From: Chitinophagaceae bacterium
GTDB lineage: Bacteria; Bacteroidota; Bacteroidia; Chitinophagales; Chitinophagaceae
Assembly: GCA_004028795.1 (NCBI GenBank)
Contig: SAIW01000007.1
Span: 124,001 to 188,000 of the forward strand
Direction of reading: 5' to 3'
DNA length: 64,000 nt
Under the pieces are notes generated by a model, which saw nothing but the letters and a program-made list of their open reading frames with translations, had not been told where the DNA came from and did no database searches. Shown piece by piece: positions 26,297 to 34,784 of the stretch. Position numbers and translations under genes: made by a program. The first letter of the stretch is position 1, and each line of letters starts with the position of its first letter.

Positions 26297-27110
26297 TCAT
26301 CCTGTTTCGGTAAAAAATAAAGTAATATTGCTTACCGGAGCTTTTGGTCTAATAGGCAAACAAATAAGTAAAGCTTTTTTACAACAGGGGGCTAAAGTTG
26401 TTTTGGCAGATGTAAATTTAGCTGCAATTTCTGCTATTCAGAATGAGTTTGAAAGTTTTGGTAAAGAAAACTTTTTAGTAATTGAATTAGATATTACCAA
26501 TGAAGCAAGTGCAGCAAATGCTGTGGCAGCAACAGTTTCAGCTTTTGGTAAGTTAGATGTGTTAATTAATAATGCAGCTATTGATGCCAAGTTTGATAAG
26601 AGTGGTATGAGTAAAGTAAACCAAAGCAGGTTTGAAAACTATCCCGTTGATTTATTAAGAAAATCTGTTGATGTAAACTTAACAGGAACAGTTATCATGA
26701 CGCAAGCCGCCTGTAAACAAATGTTGCAGCAAGGTTCAGGAAATATCATCAATGTTGCTTCAACTTACTCAATAGTATCGCCTAATCAAAACTTATATGA
26801 TTTTGGTGAAGGCATTAAAAACTTTAAACCTATAGATTATATCGCTTCCAAATCATTCATTCCTAACTTTACAAGATACATTGCTACTTTCTATTCAAAA
26901 GATGGTATACGTTGTAATGCAATTGTACCGCATGGAATTTTCAATGATCATGATGAAGCATTCTTACATAACTTTTCTAAAATGAGCCCATTAGGCAGAA
27001 TGTGTAACAGAGAAGAATTAGATGCTCCTTTTTTATTCCTCGCATCTGATGGCAGCAGTTATATGACAGGTTCTGTTTTAATGGTTGACGGAGGATGGAC
27101 AGCATGGTAA
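26289..27110 (+). CDS. Short-chain dehydrogenase/reductase (SDR)
   Basis: 273 residues of the classical SDR type. Cofactor loop TGAFGLIG (16-23), NNAA near 94-97, catalytic Ser158 (INVASTYS) and YIASK with Tyr184 and Lys188; the C-terminus ends YMTGSVLMVDGGWTAW. The ATG at 26289 is chosen because it begins directly before the Rossmann fold; it overlaps the preceding gene by 8 bases. An SDR next to a Gfo/Idh/MocA enzyme and NeuA/NeuB recalls PtmA in legionaminic acid loci. The substrate is unknown, but it belongs to the same translationally coupled set. Confidence 0.9.
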   Translation: MSNHPVSVKNKVILLTGAFGLIGKQISKAFLQQGAKVVLADVNLAAISAIQNEFESFGKENFLVIELDITNEASAANAVAATVSAFGKLDVLINNAAIDAKFDKSGMSKVNQSRFENYPVDLLRKSVDVNLTGTVIMTQAACKQMLQQGSGNIINVASTYSIVSPNQNLYDFGEGIKNFKPIDYIASKSFIPNFTRYIATFYSKDGIRCNAIVPHGIFNDHDEAFLHNFSKMSPLGRMCNREELDAPFLFLASDGSSYMTGSVLMVDGGWTAW

Positions 27111-27586
27111 AAATAAAATTATTCTTAACAGATGTTGATGGTGTATTAACCGATGCAGGTATGTATTATACTGAAAGCGGTGATGAATTTAAAAAGTTCA
27201 ATACGCATGATGGAATGGGTTTAATGTTATTGAAAGAAAGAGGAATTAAACGGGGAATTATTACAACCGAAAACACAAAAATTGTTGAACGAAGAGCAGC
27301 GAAGCTGAAAATAGATTATCTCTATCAAGGAAAAAGAGATGGCGGTAAACTAAGTGCAGCATTAGAAATTTGTGAGAAAGAAAATATTTCTATCAAAGAA
27401 GTGGCTTATGTGGGTGATGATATTAATTGCATAGAACTCTTACAGGCTGTGGGTTTGGCAGCTTGCCCTGCTAATGCTTTACCTAAAGTAAAAGCATTAC
27501 CCGGCATTATTCATTTAGAAAAAAAAGGTGGTGATGGTGCTGTGCGGGAATTTATTGAAATGATTATTGAGCAGAATTTAATATGA
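27104..27586 (+). CDS. KdsC-like HAD phosphatase
   Basis: A small HAD hydrolase without a cap domain, 160 residues. It opens VKIKLFLTDVDGVLTDAGMYY, with nucleophile Asp10 and acid/base Asp12. It continues FNTHDGMGLMLL, IITTENTKIVERRA and VAYVGDDINCIELL (metal-binding Asp). This is the KDO-8-phosphate phosphatase family, which includes Kdn-9-phosphate phosphatase of Bacteroides. In this cassette it should remove the phosphate from the NeuB product before CMP activation, suggesting NeuB uses a phosphorylated sugar. It overlaps the SDR gene by 7 bases and wzt by 4 (ATGA). Confidence 0.92.
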   Translation: MVKIKLFLTDVDGVLTDAGMYYTESGDEFKKFNTHDGMGLMLLKERGIKRGIITTENTKIVERRAAKLKIDYLYQGKRDGGKLSAALEICEKENISIKEVAYVGDDINCIELLQAVGLAACPANALPKVKALPGIIHLEKKGGDGAVREFIEMIIEQNLI

Positions 27587-28857
27587 ACAATACCGTTATA
27601 AAAGTTGAAGGTTTAGGCAAAGCATATCGCATTGGTTTAAAAGAACAAAAAAGCGAAACGCTGTTTGCTGCTCTTACAAAAGCAATAAAAAAGCCTTTAA
27701 CCAATTTTAAAAATATTACCAATCTCAGAAAGTTTGGCAACAGCAATGACGAAGATATTTTCTGGGCTAACAGAAATATTTCATTTGATGTTAAGGAAGG
27801 TGAAGTATTGGGCATTATAGGAAAAAACGGTGCAGGAAAAAGTACCCTCTTAAAATTATTATCACGCATTACGCAACCAACGGAAGGCAGAATAGAAATT
27901 ACGGGTAAGGTTGCCAGTTTATTAGAAGTTGGTACAGGTTTTAATCCAGATTTAAGCGGTAAAGAAAATATTTATCTCAACGGTACCATTCTGGGTTTAA
28001 CCAAAAAAGAAATAGATCAACGCTATAATGAAATAGTTGATTTTTCCGGTATTGAACAATTTATGGAAACACCCGTAAAGCGTTACAGCAGCGGTATGAA
28101 AGTGCGTTTGGCTTTTGCAGTGGCTGCACATTTAGACCCTGAAATTTTAATTATTGATGAGGTATTAGCAGTTGGCGACGCAGAATTTCAAAGTAAGTGT
28201 TTGGGTAAAATGCAATCTGTGGCAAGTAAAGAAGGAAGAACAGTTTTGTTTGTAAGTCACGATATGGCGGCTATAAAAAACTTATGTACCCGTGCATTAT
28301 TATTACAAAAAGGAACAATAGTTAAAGAAGGAAATCCGAATGATGTGGTTGATTATTATTTAAGAAATGCCAACGTATTAAATGCTTCAGAAAAAACAAT
28401 TGATACATCTTTAAGAAGCGGCAGCGGAAAATTTACTTTACAAGGTATTGAGTTTTTAAATAGGAAAGGCGAAGAAGTTTCAGTGTTGGAAAGCGGAATG
28501 GATTTGTTTATTAAAGTGTTTTATAAATGCCAGGAAAAGCCCGTTAACCCTGTTATAAACATTATAGTAAGAAATAGTTTGCAGCAGGAAATAATGAACT
28601 TGCTTACCCGCATTGCCTATTATGGTGTAATGAAGTTGAGAGATGAGGGCTTTGTAACATGTCATATACCCAAATTACCTTTAATGCAAGGCAGATACAG
28701 TATTGATATTACAATGAAGTATGATTTTGAAATTACCGATGAAATTGAAAATGTACTGAGTATAGATGTTGAGAAAGGAGATTTTTATGGCACCGGAAAA
28801 ATTGTGAGTTCTATGCGGGATGGTTTATTGGTGTATCATACATGGCATGTTGATTAA
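27583..28857 (+). CDS. wzt: ABC exporter ATPase with C-terminal glycan-binding domain (Wzt-like)
   Basis: ATP-binding component of the polysaccharide exporter. 424 residues. The nucleotide-binding domain (about 5-245) has Walker A GKNGAGKST (81-89), signature YSSGMKVRLAFA and Walker B ILIIDEVLAVGD. A C-terminal beta-rich extension (about 260-424) matches the Wzt carbohydrate-binding domain, which in known systems recognises a terminal modification of the finished chain. Its ATG overlaps the HAD phosphatase stop. Together with the five upstream genes this suggests that the ulosonic acid, or a residue built from it, may be the export signal; that link is inference. Confidence 0.93.
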   Translation: MNNTVIKVEGLGKAYRIGLKEQKSETLFAALTKAIKKPLTNFKNITNLRKFGNSNDEDIFWANRNISFDVKEGEVLGIIGKNGAGKSTLLKLLSRITQPTEGRIEITGKVASLLEVGTGFNPDLSGKENIYLNGTILGLTKKEIDQRYNEIVDFSGIEQFMETPVKRYSSGMKVRLAFAVAAHLDPEILIIDEVLAVGDAEFQSKCLGKMQSVASKEGRTVLFVSHDMAAIKNLCTRALLLQKGTIVKEGNPNDVVDYYLRNANVLNASEKTIDTSLRSGSGKFTLQGIEFLNRKGEEVSVLESGMDLFIKVFYKCQEKPVNPVINIIVRNSLQQEIMNLLTRIAYYGVMKLRDEGFVTCHIPKLPLMQGRYSIDITMKYDFEITDEIENVLSIDVEKGDFYGTGKIVSSMRDGLLVYHTWHVD

Positions 28858-28885
28858 AATTTTATGAAGCCGTCATTAGTATTTT

Positions 28886-28946
28886 ATGGCATCGTTCCTG
28901 TAGCCTGTACTGAGCGAAGCCGAAGTACCGCACTCTTGTACACTTG
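28886..28946 (+). repeat. Dispersed intergenic repeat, copy A
   Basis: Shares a core beginning ATGGCATCGTTCCTGTAGCC with copy C near 44714, and the first and last parts with copy B near 42486. The core holds CTGAGCGAAG followed by YCGAAGTA. An 11-base part (CGCACTCTTGT, 28929-28939) recurs inverted at 29050-29060, so the 250-base gap after wzt carries repeat material at both ends. REP-like; no coding capacity seen. Confidence 0.6.
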
Positions 28947-29108
28947 TTTTTCATAGCATCATAACAGATTTTATTACTTATTACAAAATATAATTCTTTG
29001 CGTCTCTCTGTCTTTGCGGTTAATAAAAGTTCAATAGCGATAAGAACGCACAAGAGTGCGACGCAACCGCAGCTTAATTTGTAGCGTATAGCTCAGTTCA
29101 AAACCATC

Positions 29109-30512
29109 ATGAAAAAAAGAGTAGCCGTTACCATTAGTTTCAGTTTTGCCATTCGTTATCTGGTTAGAACAGGAATGATTGATTTAATGCGAAATTTTTG
29201 TGAGCCTGTTATTTGTATTTTCTGGCAACAGGACGATTTAATTGAAGAACTGAAAAACAAAAACTTCGAAGTGCATGTAATTCCTGAATCTGTTAGGGGA
29301 AGCAATTATATTGATACCCGTATAAAGTTAGATTATTGGTTCAGGTTGTATAAATTAAAAAGCCCCACCTATAAAGTTGAGCCTCGTTACATAGAAAAAT
29401 TTAAGCCGGTTAAAAAAATTATCATCAGCAGGTTAAGAGAATATTATAATTATTGGCTATTTAAACTAACCAATGCAAAAGATAAATTAATTGAGCTTGA
29501 TAAAAAGTATTTAGTAACTGATACCAATTACAATGAAATGATTGCTTTGGTTAAGGAATTAAATATTGATAGCGTATTTACAGTAACTCCCTTTCATCCG
29601 CAGGAAGATACTTTTTTACGTGCTGCTGATAGCTTAGGTAAGCAAATGATAACTTCTATTTTATCGTTCGATAATGTTATTAAACGCGGTTGGCTTACGG
29701 TTAATTACAGTTGCTACATGGTTTGGAATAAATACAATGCTAATGAAGTAAAAAGAATTTATACAGAAGCCATGGCATTGAATAATAATAATGTACATGT
29801 GGTGGGTGCTCCGCAGTTTGATTTTTATCATAAGCCTGAATATATAATGCCAAGGGAGGAATGGTTGCAGTTGGTTGGCTTACCTGATACAGATAAAAAA
29901 ATAATTTTGTTTGCAGGTGGACCTGTTTCTTTATTTCCGCAGGAACCACAGTTCTTACAACATATTGATGATGCCATAAGTGAAGGTTTAATAGAAGGTA
30001 ATCCGCTTATTTTATTTCGATGCCATCCGATAGATAGAGTAGAAAGATGGAAGGATGCCGTTAAAAATCCGAAGCATATTTATTTCGATTCATCATGGAA
30101 TGGTACAAAAAAATTAACTTATGCAAATGTGAGTGATAAGGATATTGCCAAGCTTTGTTCAACATTATACTATACCGATGTACATGTAAACACAAGCTCA
30201 ACTATGACTGTTGATGGCAGTGCTTATCAAAAACCGCAGATTGGCCCGGGTTATGATGAAGTTTATCCGAACAGTCGCTATCCTATTCTCACTTATTATT
30301 ATCAGGAGTATTATTTGCCGATAATGAATACAAATGGTTTAAGCGTAGCTAAGAGCAGAAAGGAATTAATTAATTATGTGAATGATGCATTAAAGCATCC
30401 CGAAAATTATATTCAGAAGTGCAGAGATATTGTGTTAGCCATTACTACTTATGATGATGGTAAAAACAGAGAACGAGTGTTGGATGTATTAAAAGCAGAG
30501 TTAGCGAAATGA
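29109..30512 (+). CDS. Putative glycosyltransferase of unassigned family
   Basis: 467 residues, not confidently recognised. The layout suggests a GT-B enzyme: an N-terminal half with LKNKNFEVHVIPESVRG, then IDSVFTVTPFHPQEDTFLRAA. The C-terminal nucleotide-binding half has KKIILFAGGPVSLFP, LILFRCHPIDRVERW, YTDVHVNTSSTMTVDGSAYQKP and GPGYDEVYPNSRYP. The last patterns resemble capsule and CDP-glycerol/polysialyltransferase-like GT-B proteins rather than GT4. It directly follows wzt and the CMP-sugar cassette, making it a candidate for the CMP-sugar-using transferase. This is inference from position; the chemistry is unproven. Confidence 0.6.
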   Translation: MKKRVAVTISFSFAIRYLVRTGMIDLMRNFCEPVICIFWQQDDLIEELKNKNFEVHVIPESVRGSNYIDTRIKLDYWFRLYKLKSPTYKVEPRYIEKFKPVKKIIISRLREYYNYWLFKLTNAKDKLIELDKKYLVTDTNYNEMIALVKELNIDSVFTVTPFHPQEDTFLRAADSLGKQMITSILSFDNVIKRGWLTVNYSCYMVWNKYNANEVKRIYTEAMALNNNNVHVVGAPQFDFYHKPEYIMPREEWLQLVGLPDTDKKIILFAGGPVSLFPQEPQFLQHIDDAISEGLIEGNPLILFRCHPIDRVERWKDAVKNPKHIYFDSSWNGTKKLTYANVSDKDIAKLCSTLYYTDVHVNTSSTMTVDGSAYQKPQIGPGYDEVYPNSRYPILTYYYQEYYLPIMNTNGLSVAKSRKELINYVNDALKHPENYIQKCRDIVLAITTYDDGKNRERVLDVLKAELAK

Positions 30513-31747
30513 AGATAGTTCATGTAGTGTTGAATTATTATCCGTCGAAAGGAGGAACACAATGGCTTTTTCAAAATATTTCTGAAAGATTAGTAAAGAA
30601 TTATAATGATGAAGTAACAGTATTAACTGTTGATTCATATTACGGTCCCGAAAAAAAGAATTATAAAAAAATTGAACAGGCAACAGAAATACATAACGGT
30701 GTTAAGATTGAAAGATTTGAGTTTGAGAGAAAACACCTTCCGCTATTAAGAACATTGGTTAAGTTAAGCAATAGATTATTTAAAAAGCATCCTGAAAGTT
30801 GGCAGGAAAAACTATACGGCCCTGTTTCTTCATCATTACACAACAGATTACAAAGTATAGAAGCAGATGTTGTTTGCGGTTCATCATCAGCATATAATTT
30901 CATGTACTATCCTTTAGAAAGAAAAGGCATCAACAGCAAGCCTTTTGTTTTTATGGGAGCTATTCATTTTACTGAAAATAAAAACGAGAAAGTAATTCGA
31001 GCGAAAACACTAAAAGCAATTGCTGCAAGTGAGTTTTATATAGCCAATACTTTGTTTGAAAAAGAAAGATTAATAGAAGAGGGCATTCATGAAAGTAATA
31101 TAGTTGTTGCGGGCTGTGGTGTTGAGCCGAATGATTTTATGAATAATAACAGAGTTGTAACAAGAAAGCAATTGACTATAGCAGATGATGAAATATTAAT
31201 AGGTTTTGTTGGAAGGCAAGAGCCATTAAAAAATATTGATGTGTTGATTGAAGCAGTTACTACTGCAAGAAAGCAAAACAATAAAATAAAATTGGTAATT
31301 GCAGGGGCAGATTCATGGTATACACCTCAGCTAAAAGAATTGATTGCCGGAGTTGAATACGTACAACTGCTTTCCAATATTTCAGAAACAGAAAAAACAA
31401 ATCTGTATCATGCCATAGATGTGTTTGCATCTGCATCTGCAAGCGAATCTTTCGGTATTGTTTTTATTGAAGCATGGGCTTGTAAAAAACCGGTTGTGGC
31501 AAGTAATGTAGGTTCTGTACGATGTGTAATTGATGATAAACAAAACGGTTTGCTTTCAATTCCATTTAACGCAGCAAATTTTGCAGCCAATATTTTACAA
31601 TTAGCAAATGATGCAGCATTGAGAAACGAATTAGGTAATAATGGGTATGCTAAAATGTTAACTAATTATACCTGGGATGTAATTACTGAAAAGTATCGTA
31701 ATACTTATTTACAGGCAATTCAAAAATTTAAAAGTAAAGCAGCCTAA
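30509..31747 (+). CDS. GT4-family glycosyltransferase
   Basis: A 412-residue retaining GT-B glycosyltransferase. The N-terminal domain begins MKIVHVVLNYYPSKGGTQWL. The C-terminal GT1/GT4 domain starts near residue 210 (ILIGFVGRQEPLKNIDVLIEA) and carries the E(x7)E-type donor motif in SASESFGIVFIEAWACKKPVVASNVG. It adds one sugar to the growing repeat unit on the cytoplasmic side; donor and linkage are unknown. ATGA overlap with the upstream gene and TAATG overlap with asnB indicate strict co-translation. Confidence 0.92.
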   Translation: MKIVHVVLNYYPSKGGTQWLFQNISERLVKNYNDEVTVLTVDSYYGPEKKNYKKIEQATEIHNGVKIERFEFERKHLPLLRTLVKLSNRLFKKHPESWQEKLYGPVSSSLHNRLQSIEADVVCGSSSAYNFMYYPLERKGINSKPFVFMGAIHFTENKNEKVIRAKTLKAIAASEFYIANTLFEKERLIEEGIHESNIVVAGCGVEPNDFMNNNRVVTRKQLTIADDEILIGFVGRQEPLKNIDVLIEAVTTARKQNNKIKLVIAGADSWYTPQLKELIAGVEYVQLLSNISETEKTNLYHAIDVFASASASESFGIVFIEAWACKKPVVASNVGSVRCVIDDKQNGLLSIPFNAANFAANILQLANDAALRNELGNNGYAKMLTNYTWDVITEKYRNTYLQAIQKFKSKAA

Positions 31748-33606
31748 TGTGTGGCATTGTAGGTGTACTTCAACATCATTCAGATAAAGCCAATCATCAA
31801 CTCTTTATTCATTGGGCTTTGCATGATATGCACAGAAGAGGACCTGATTCAAATGGTAACTGGAATGATGATACATACCATACCGGCTTTGTAAGATTAT
31901 CAATCAGAGATTTATCAACGCATGGCAGTCAGCCGATGCATTCACAGTGTGGTCGTTATGTTTTGTCATTTAACGGCGAAATTTATAATCAGCAAATTTT
32001 TGAAGAAGAGCTGCTGAAAGATGGTATTCATTTTCAATCAACATCCGATACAGAAGTATTATTATATGCTTTAATAAAATGGAAAGCAAAAGATTTATTA
32101 CAGAAACTGAATGGCATGTTTGCCTTTGCATTTTATGATAAGCAAACAAAGAAACTCTTGTTAGCAAGAGACAGGGTTGGTATTAAACCTTTATACATCG
32201 GTTGGAGTGAGGATGGTATCGTTTACAGTTCGCAATACAATCATATTATCAATCATCCTTATTGCAGTAACAATAGTTTAGATGCTACCGTTATCGCAAC
32301 TTATCTTAACCTTGGCTATGTGCCCGAAAAAAGTGGCATTATTCAAAACACTATGTTATTTCCGCACGGTCATTATGCAGAAATGGAACAGGGCAGGAGT
32401 TTAGCTATTCATGAGTATTATCAATATCCTGCAATAATAAAAGATACAGGTAAACCATTATTAGGCGATGTAATAAAACAAAGTGTTGAACAACAATTAG
32501 TAAGCGATGTTCCTGTTGGAACATTTATGAGTGGCGGAACAGATAGCACATTGGTTACCTCTTATGCGGTAGAAAAGCAACAGCATATTCAATCATTTAC
32601 AATTGGTGTGAATGATAAAGTAATGGACGAAAGTGAAGCTGCACAGGCTTTTGCAGATATTTTTCAAACAACACATCGCAGCACTTTAATAGAAGAGAAA
32701 GATGTGTTGAATATGTTAGATGCCAATTTCAAAGCTTATTCAGAGCCATTTGCAGATTATTCTTCTTTGCCAACATTATTATTAAGCGAAGTAACCAAAA
32801 GACATGTAACTGTTGCCCTAAGCGGTGATGGTGGAGATGAATTATTTTGGGGCTATCCACGTAATCAAAAGATTATTAATGCAGCTAAACCTTTTGAACA
32901 TAATTTACTATGGCGTAATCTTTCATTCATAAAAGAAAAACTTACAAAAGCAAAACAAAGAACTATACGCAGGAGACATTTATTATCAGCTGATTATTTA
33001 GACTACTATTATAAATCTTTATTTATTAACGGAGCAGAAGTTTGGTTGAATGATATGATGAATGTTGAAGCTGAAAAACCATTTTTTCTGAATACTATTG
33101 AAGCGAAGAAAACCGACTTGCAAGATGCATCTGTTATAATGGCTAAAACCAGAAAATTAGAAACTGATTTGCATTTGCAAAGAATTTTATTAAAGGTTGA
33201 CAGAGCAAGTATGTACCATAGTTTAGAGGTAAGGGTGCCTTTATTAGATAATGATATGTTAGATTACAGTGCAGCTTGCAATTACACTGAATGTATAAAA
33301 GAAGGAACAGGAAAATATAATCTGAAGCAATTACTTGCCTCTAAAACCAATGCAGACCTGGTTTTCACGCCAAAGAAAGGGTTTACTATTCCATTAGCAA
33401 AATGGATGAGAAACGAATTGAAAAATGAAATAGCCCAAACCATTTTAAATATGCCTGCTCATCTGGCTTCTTTCTTCAATAAAAAATCTATTGAAGAAAT
33501 GTGGCAGCAACATGTATCAGCACAGCAGGACAACAGTTGGATTTTATGGGCAGTTTACTCATTAATAAAATGGGATTCAACCCACAGAAATACCTTTAAA
33601 AACTAA
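31747..33606 (+). CDS. asnB: Asparagine synthase (glutamine-hydrolysing) family amidotransferase
   Basis: 619 residues. The class II glutaminase domain has the nucleophile Cys2 (MCGIVGVL), RRGPDSNG and FNGEIYN. The synthase domain has the ATP-pyrophosphatase loop SGGTDST (262-268), GDGGDELFWGYPR and a C-terminal VPLLDNDMLDYSA. Many polysaccharide loci carry AsnB homologues that amidate uronic acids or other sugar acids instead of aspartate; its place among glycosyltransferases favours that. The P-loop has Thr where canonical enzymes have Val (SGGVDS). The housekeeping asparagine role cannot be excluded. Confidence 0.92.
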   Translation: MCGIVGVLQHHSDKANHQLFIHWALHDMHRRGPDSNGNWNDDTYHTGFVRLSIRDLSTHGSQPMHSQCGRYVLSFNGEIYNQQIFEEELLKDGIHFQSTSDTEVLLYALIKWKAKDLLQKLNGMFAFAFYDKQTKKLLLARDRVGIKPLYIGWSEDGIVYSSQYNHIINHPYCSNNSLDATVIATYLNLGYVPEKSGIIQNTMLFPHGHYAEMEQGRSLAIHEYYQYPAIIKDTGKPLLGDVIKQSVEQQLVSDVPVGTFMSGGTDSTLVTSYAVEKQQHIQSFTIGVNDKVMDESEAAQAFADIFQTTHRSTLIEEKDVLNMLDANFKAYSEPFADYSSLPTLLLSEVTKRHVTVALSGDGGDELFWGYPRNQKIINAAKPFEHNLLWRNLSFIKEKLTKAKQRTIRRRHLLSADYLDYYYKSLFINGAEVWLNDMMNVEAEKPFFLNTIEAKKTDLQDASVIMAKTRKLETDLHLQRILLKVDRASMYHSLEVRVPLLDNDMLDYSAACNYTECIKEGTGKYNLKQLLASKTNADLVFTPKKGFTIPLAKWMRNELKNEIAQTILNMPAHLASFFNKKSIEEMWQQHVSAQQDNSWILWAVYSLIKWDSTHRNTFKN

Positions 33607-33608
33607 CC

Positions 33609-34784
33609 ATGCGTATTTGTATTGTTGTAGAAACTTTTCCAACAGTAAGTGAAACTTTTATTATTAACAAAGTACTTTCTTTAGCAGCATTAGGACATAA
33701 AGTTCATGTTGTTTGTTTTAAAAAAACGAAAGAAACCAGAGCCATATTCGGTTCTTATGATTTAGTTAAGAACAATATCAGCGTAAGCAGAATTAATCTT
33801 TCAGCAAGTGTACTTTCTATAGTAAGAAACTTTGTTGTAAGCCCTGCTTTACTTTTTAAATCTTTTTCCTTTGTACCTCAAACCTTCAAGAAAAAATACA
33901 AGCACACTTACTTAGCATGGTTTATTAATAAGATAAAATATGATGTTATTCATTTTGAATTTTCAGGATTAGGACTTTTCTTTCTCCCTGTCATTAATCA
34001 ATTAAAAGGTGCTAAAGCAGTAAGTTGTCGGGGCACGGCAGAGAACGTTAAGTTGCTTGCAGATGAAGAAAGACAAAGGCTATTAACAAGGTTATTCAGA
34101 AAAGTAGATCTGGTGCACTGTGTATCAGAAAAAATGAAACAAACAGTTGAACCTTTCTGTGCAGATAAAAGCAAACTTTTTGTAAACACTCCGGCTGTTG
34201 ATATAGGCGTTTTTAAACCGACAGAAAACAAAAAAGGTAGTAATATTTTTACCATTGTTTCTATTGGAAGACTATCTTTTATTAAAGGGCATTTGATTGG
34301 TTTATTAGCAATAAAACATTTAGCAGTAAAAGGTGTAAATGTTATTTGGAAAATAGTAGGGGATGGACCTCAATTAGAAGAAGTGCAGTTTCACATTCAT
34401 AACCTGCAAATACAGGAGGAGGTACAACTATTAGGTAAACGCTCACACGAAGAAGTAAATGAAATTTTAAACAATGCTGATGCTTTAATGCTTACCAGTC
34501 ATTCAGAAGGTATACCGAATGTTGTATTGGAAGCAATGAGTAAAGAAATTCCTGTTGTTACAACCAATTGCGGCGGCGTTGCAGAAGTTATTGAAAATGG
34601 TATTGATGGTTTTATTGTCGATTTATATAATCATGAAGCAATAGCAGAAAAATTGTTACTGCTTATTAATGATGCAACTCTAGCACAAAGTATAGGAAAA
34701 GCAGCAAGGCAAAAAATAGTAGAAAAATTTACGCTGGAAAAGCAGGCAAAAACATTTTATAAATATTATTCATCTGTTCTGTAG
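33609..34784 (+). CDS. GT4-family glycosyltransferase
   Basis: A 391-residue GT-B enzyme. The N-terminus MRICIVVETFPTVSETFIINKV is typical of the group that includes WcaL-type colanic acid transferases. The donor domain has IFTIVSIGRLSFIKGHLIGL, WKIVGDGPQLEEVQ and TSHSEGIPNVVLEAMSKEIPVVTTNCGGVAEVI (E-x7-E motif). Starts 2 bases after asnB; its TAG stop shares one base with the GTG start of the next gene. Donor sugar unknown. Confidence 0.92.
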   Translation: MRICIVVETFPTVSETFIINKVLSLAALGHKVHVVCFKKTKETRAIFGSYDLVKNNISVSRINLSASVLSIVRNFVVSPALLFKSFSFVPQTFKKKYKHTYLAWFINKIKYDVIHFEFSGLGLFFLPVINQLKGAKAVSCRGTAENVKLLADEERQRLLTRLFRKVDLVHCVSEKMKQTVEPFCADKSKLFVNTPAVDIGVFKPTENKKGSNIFTIVSIGRLSFIKGHLIGLLAIKHLAVKGVNVIWKIVGDGPQLEEVQFHIHNLQIQEEVQLLGKRSHEEVNEILNNADALMLTSHSEGIPNVVLEAMSKEIPVVTTNCGGVAEVIENGIDGFIVDLYNHEAIAEKLLLLINDATLAQSIGKAARQKIVEKFTLEKQAKTFYKYYSSVL

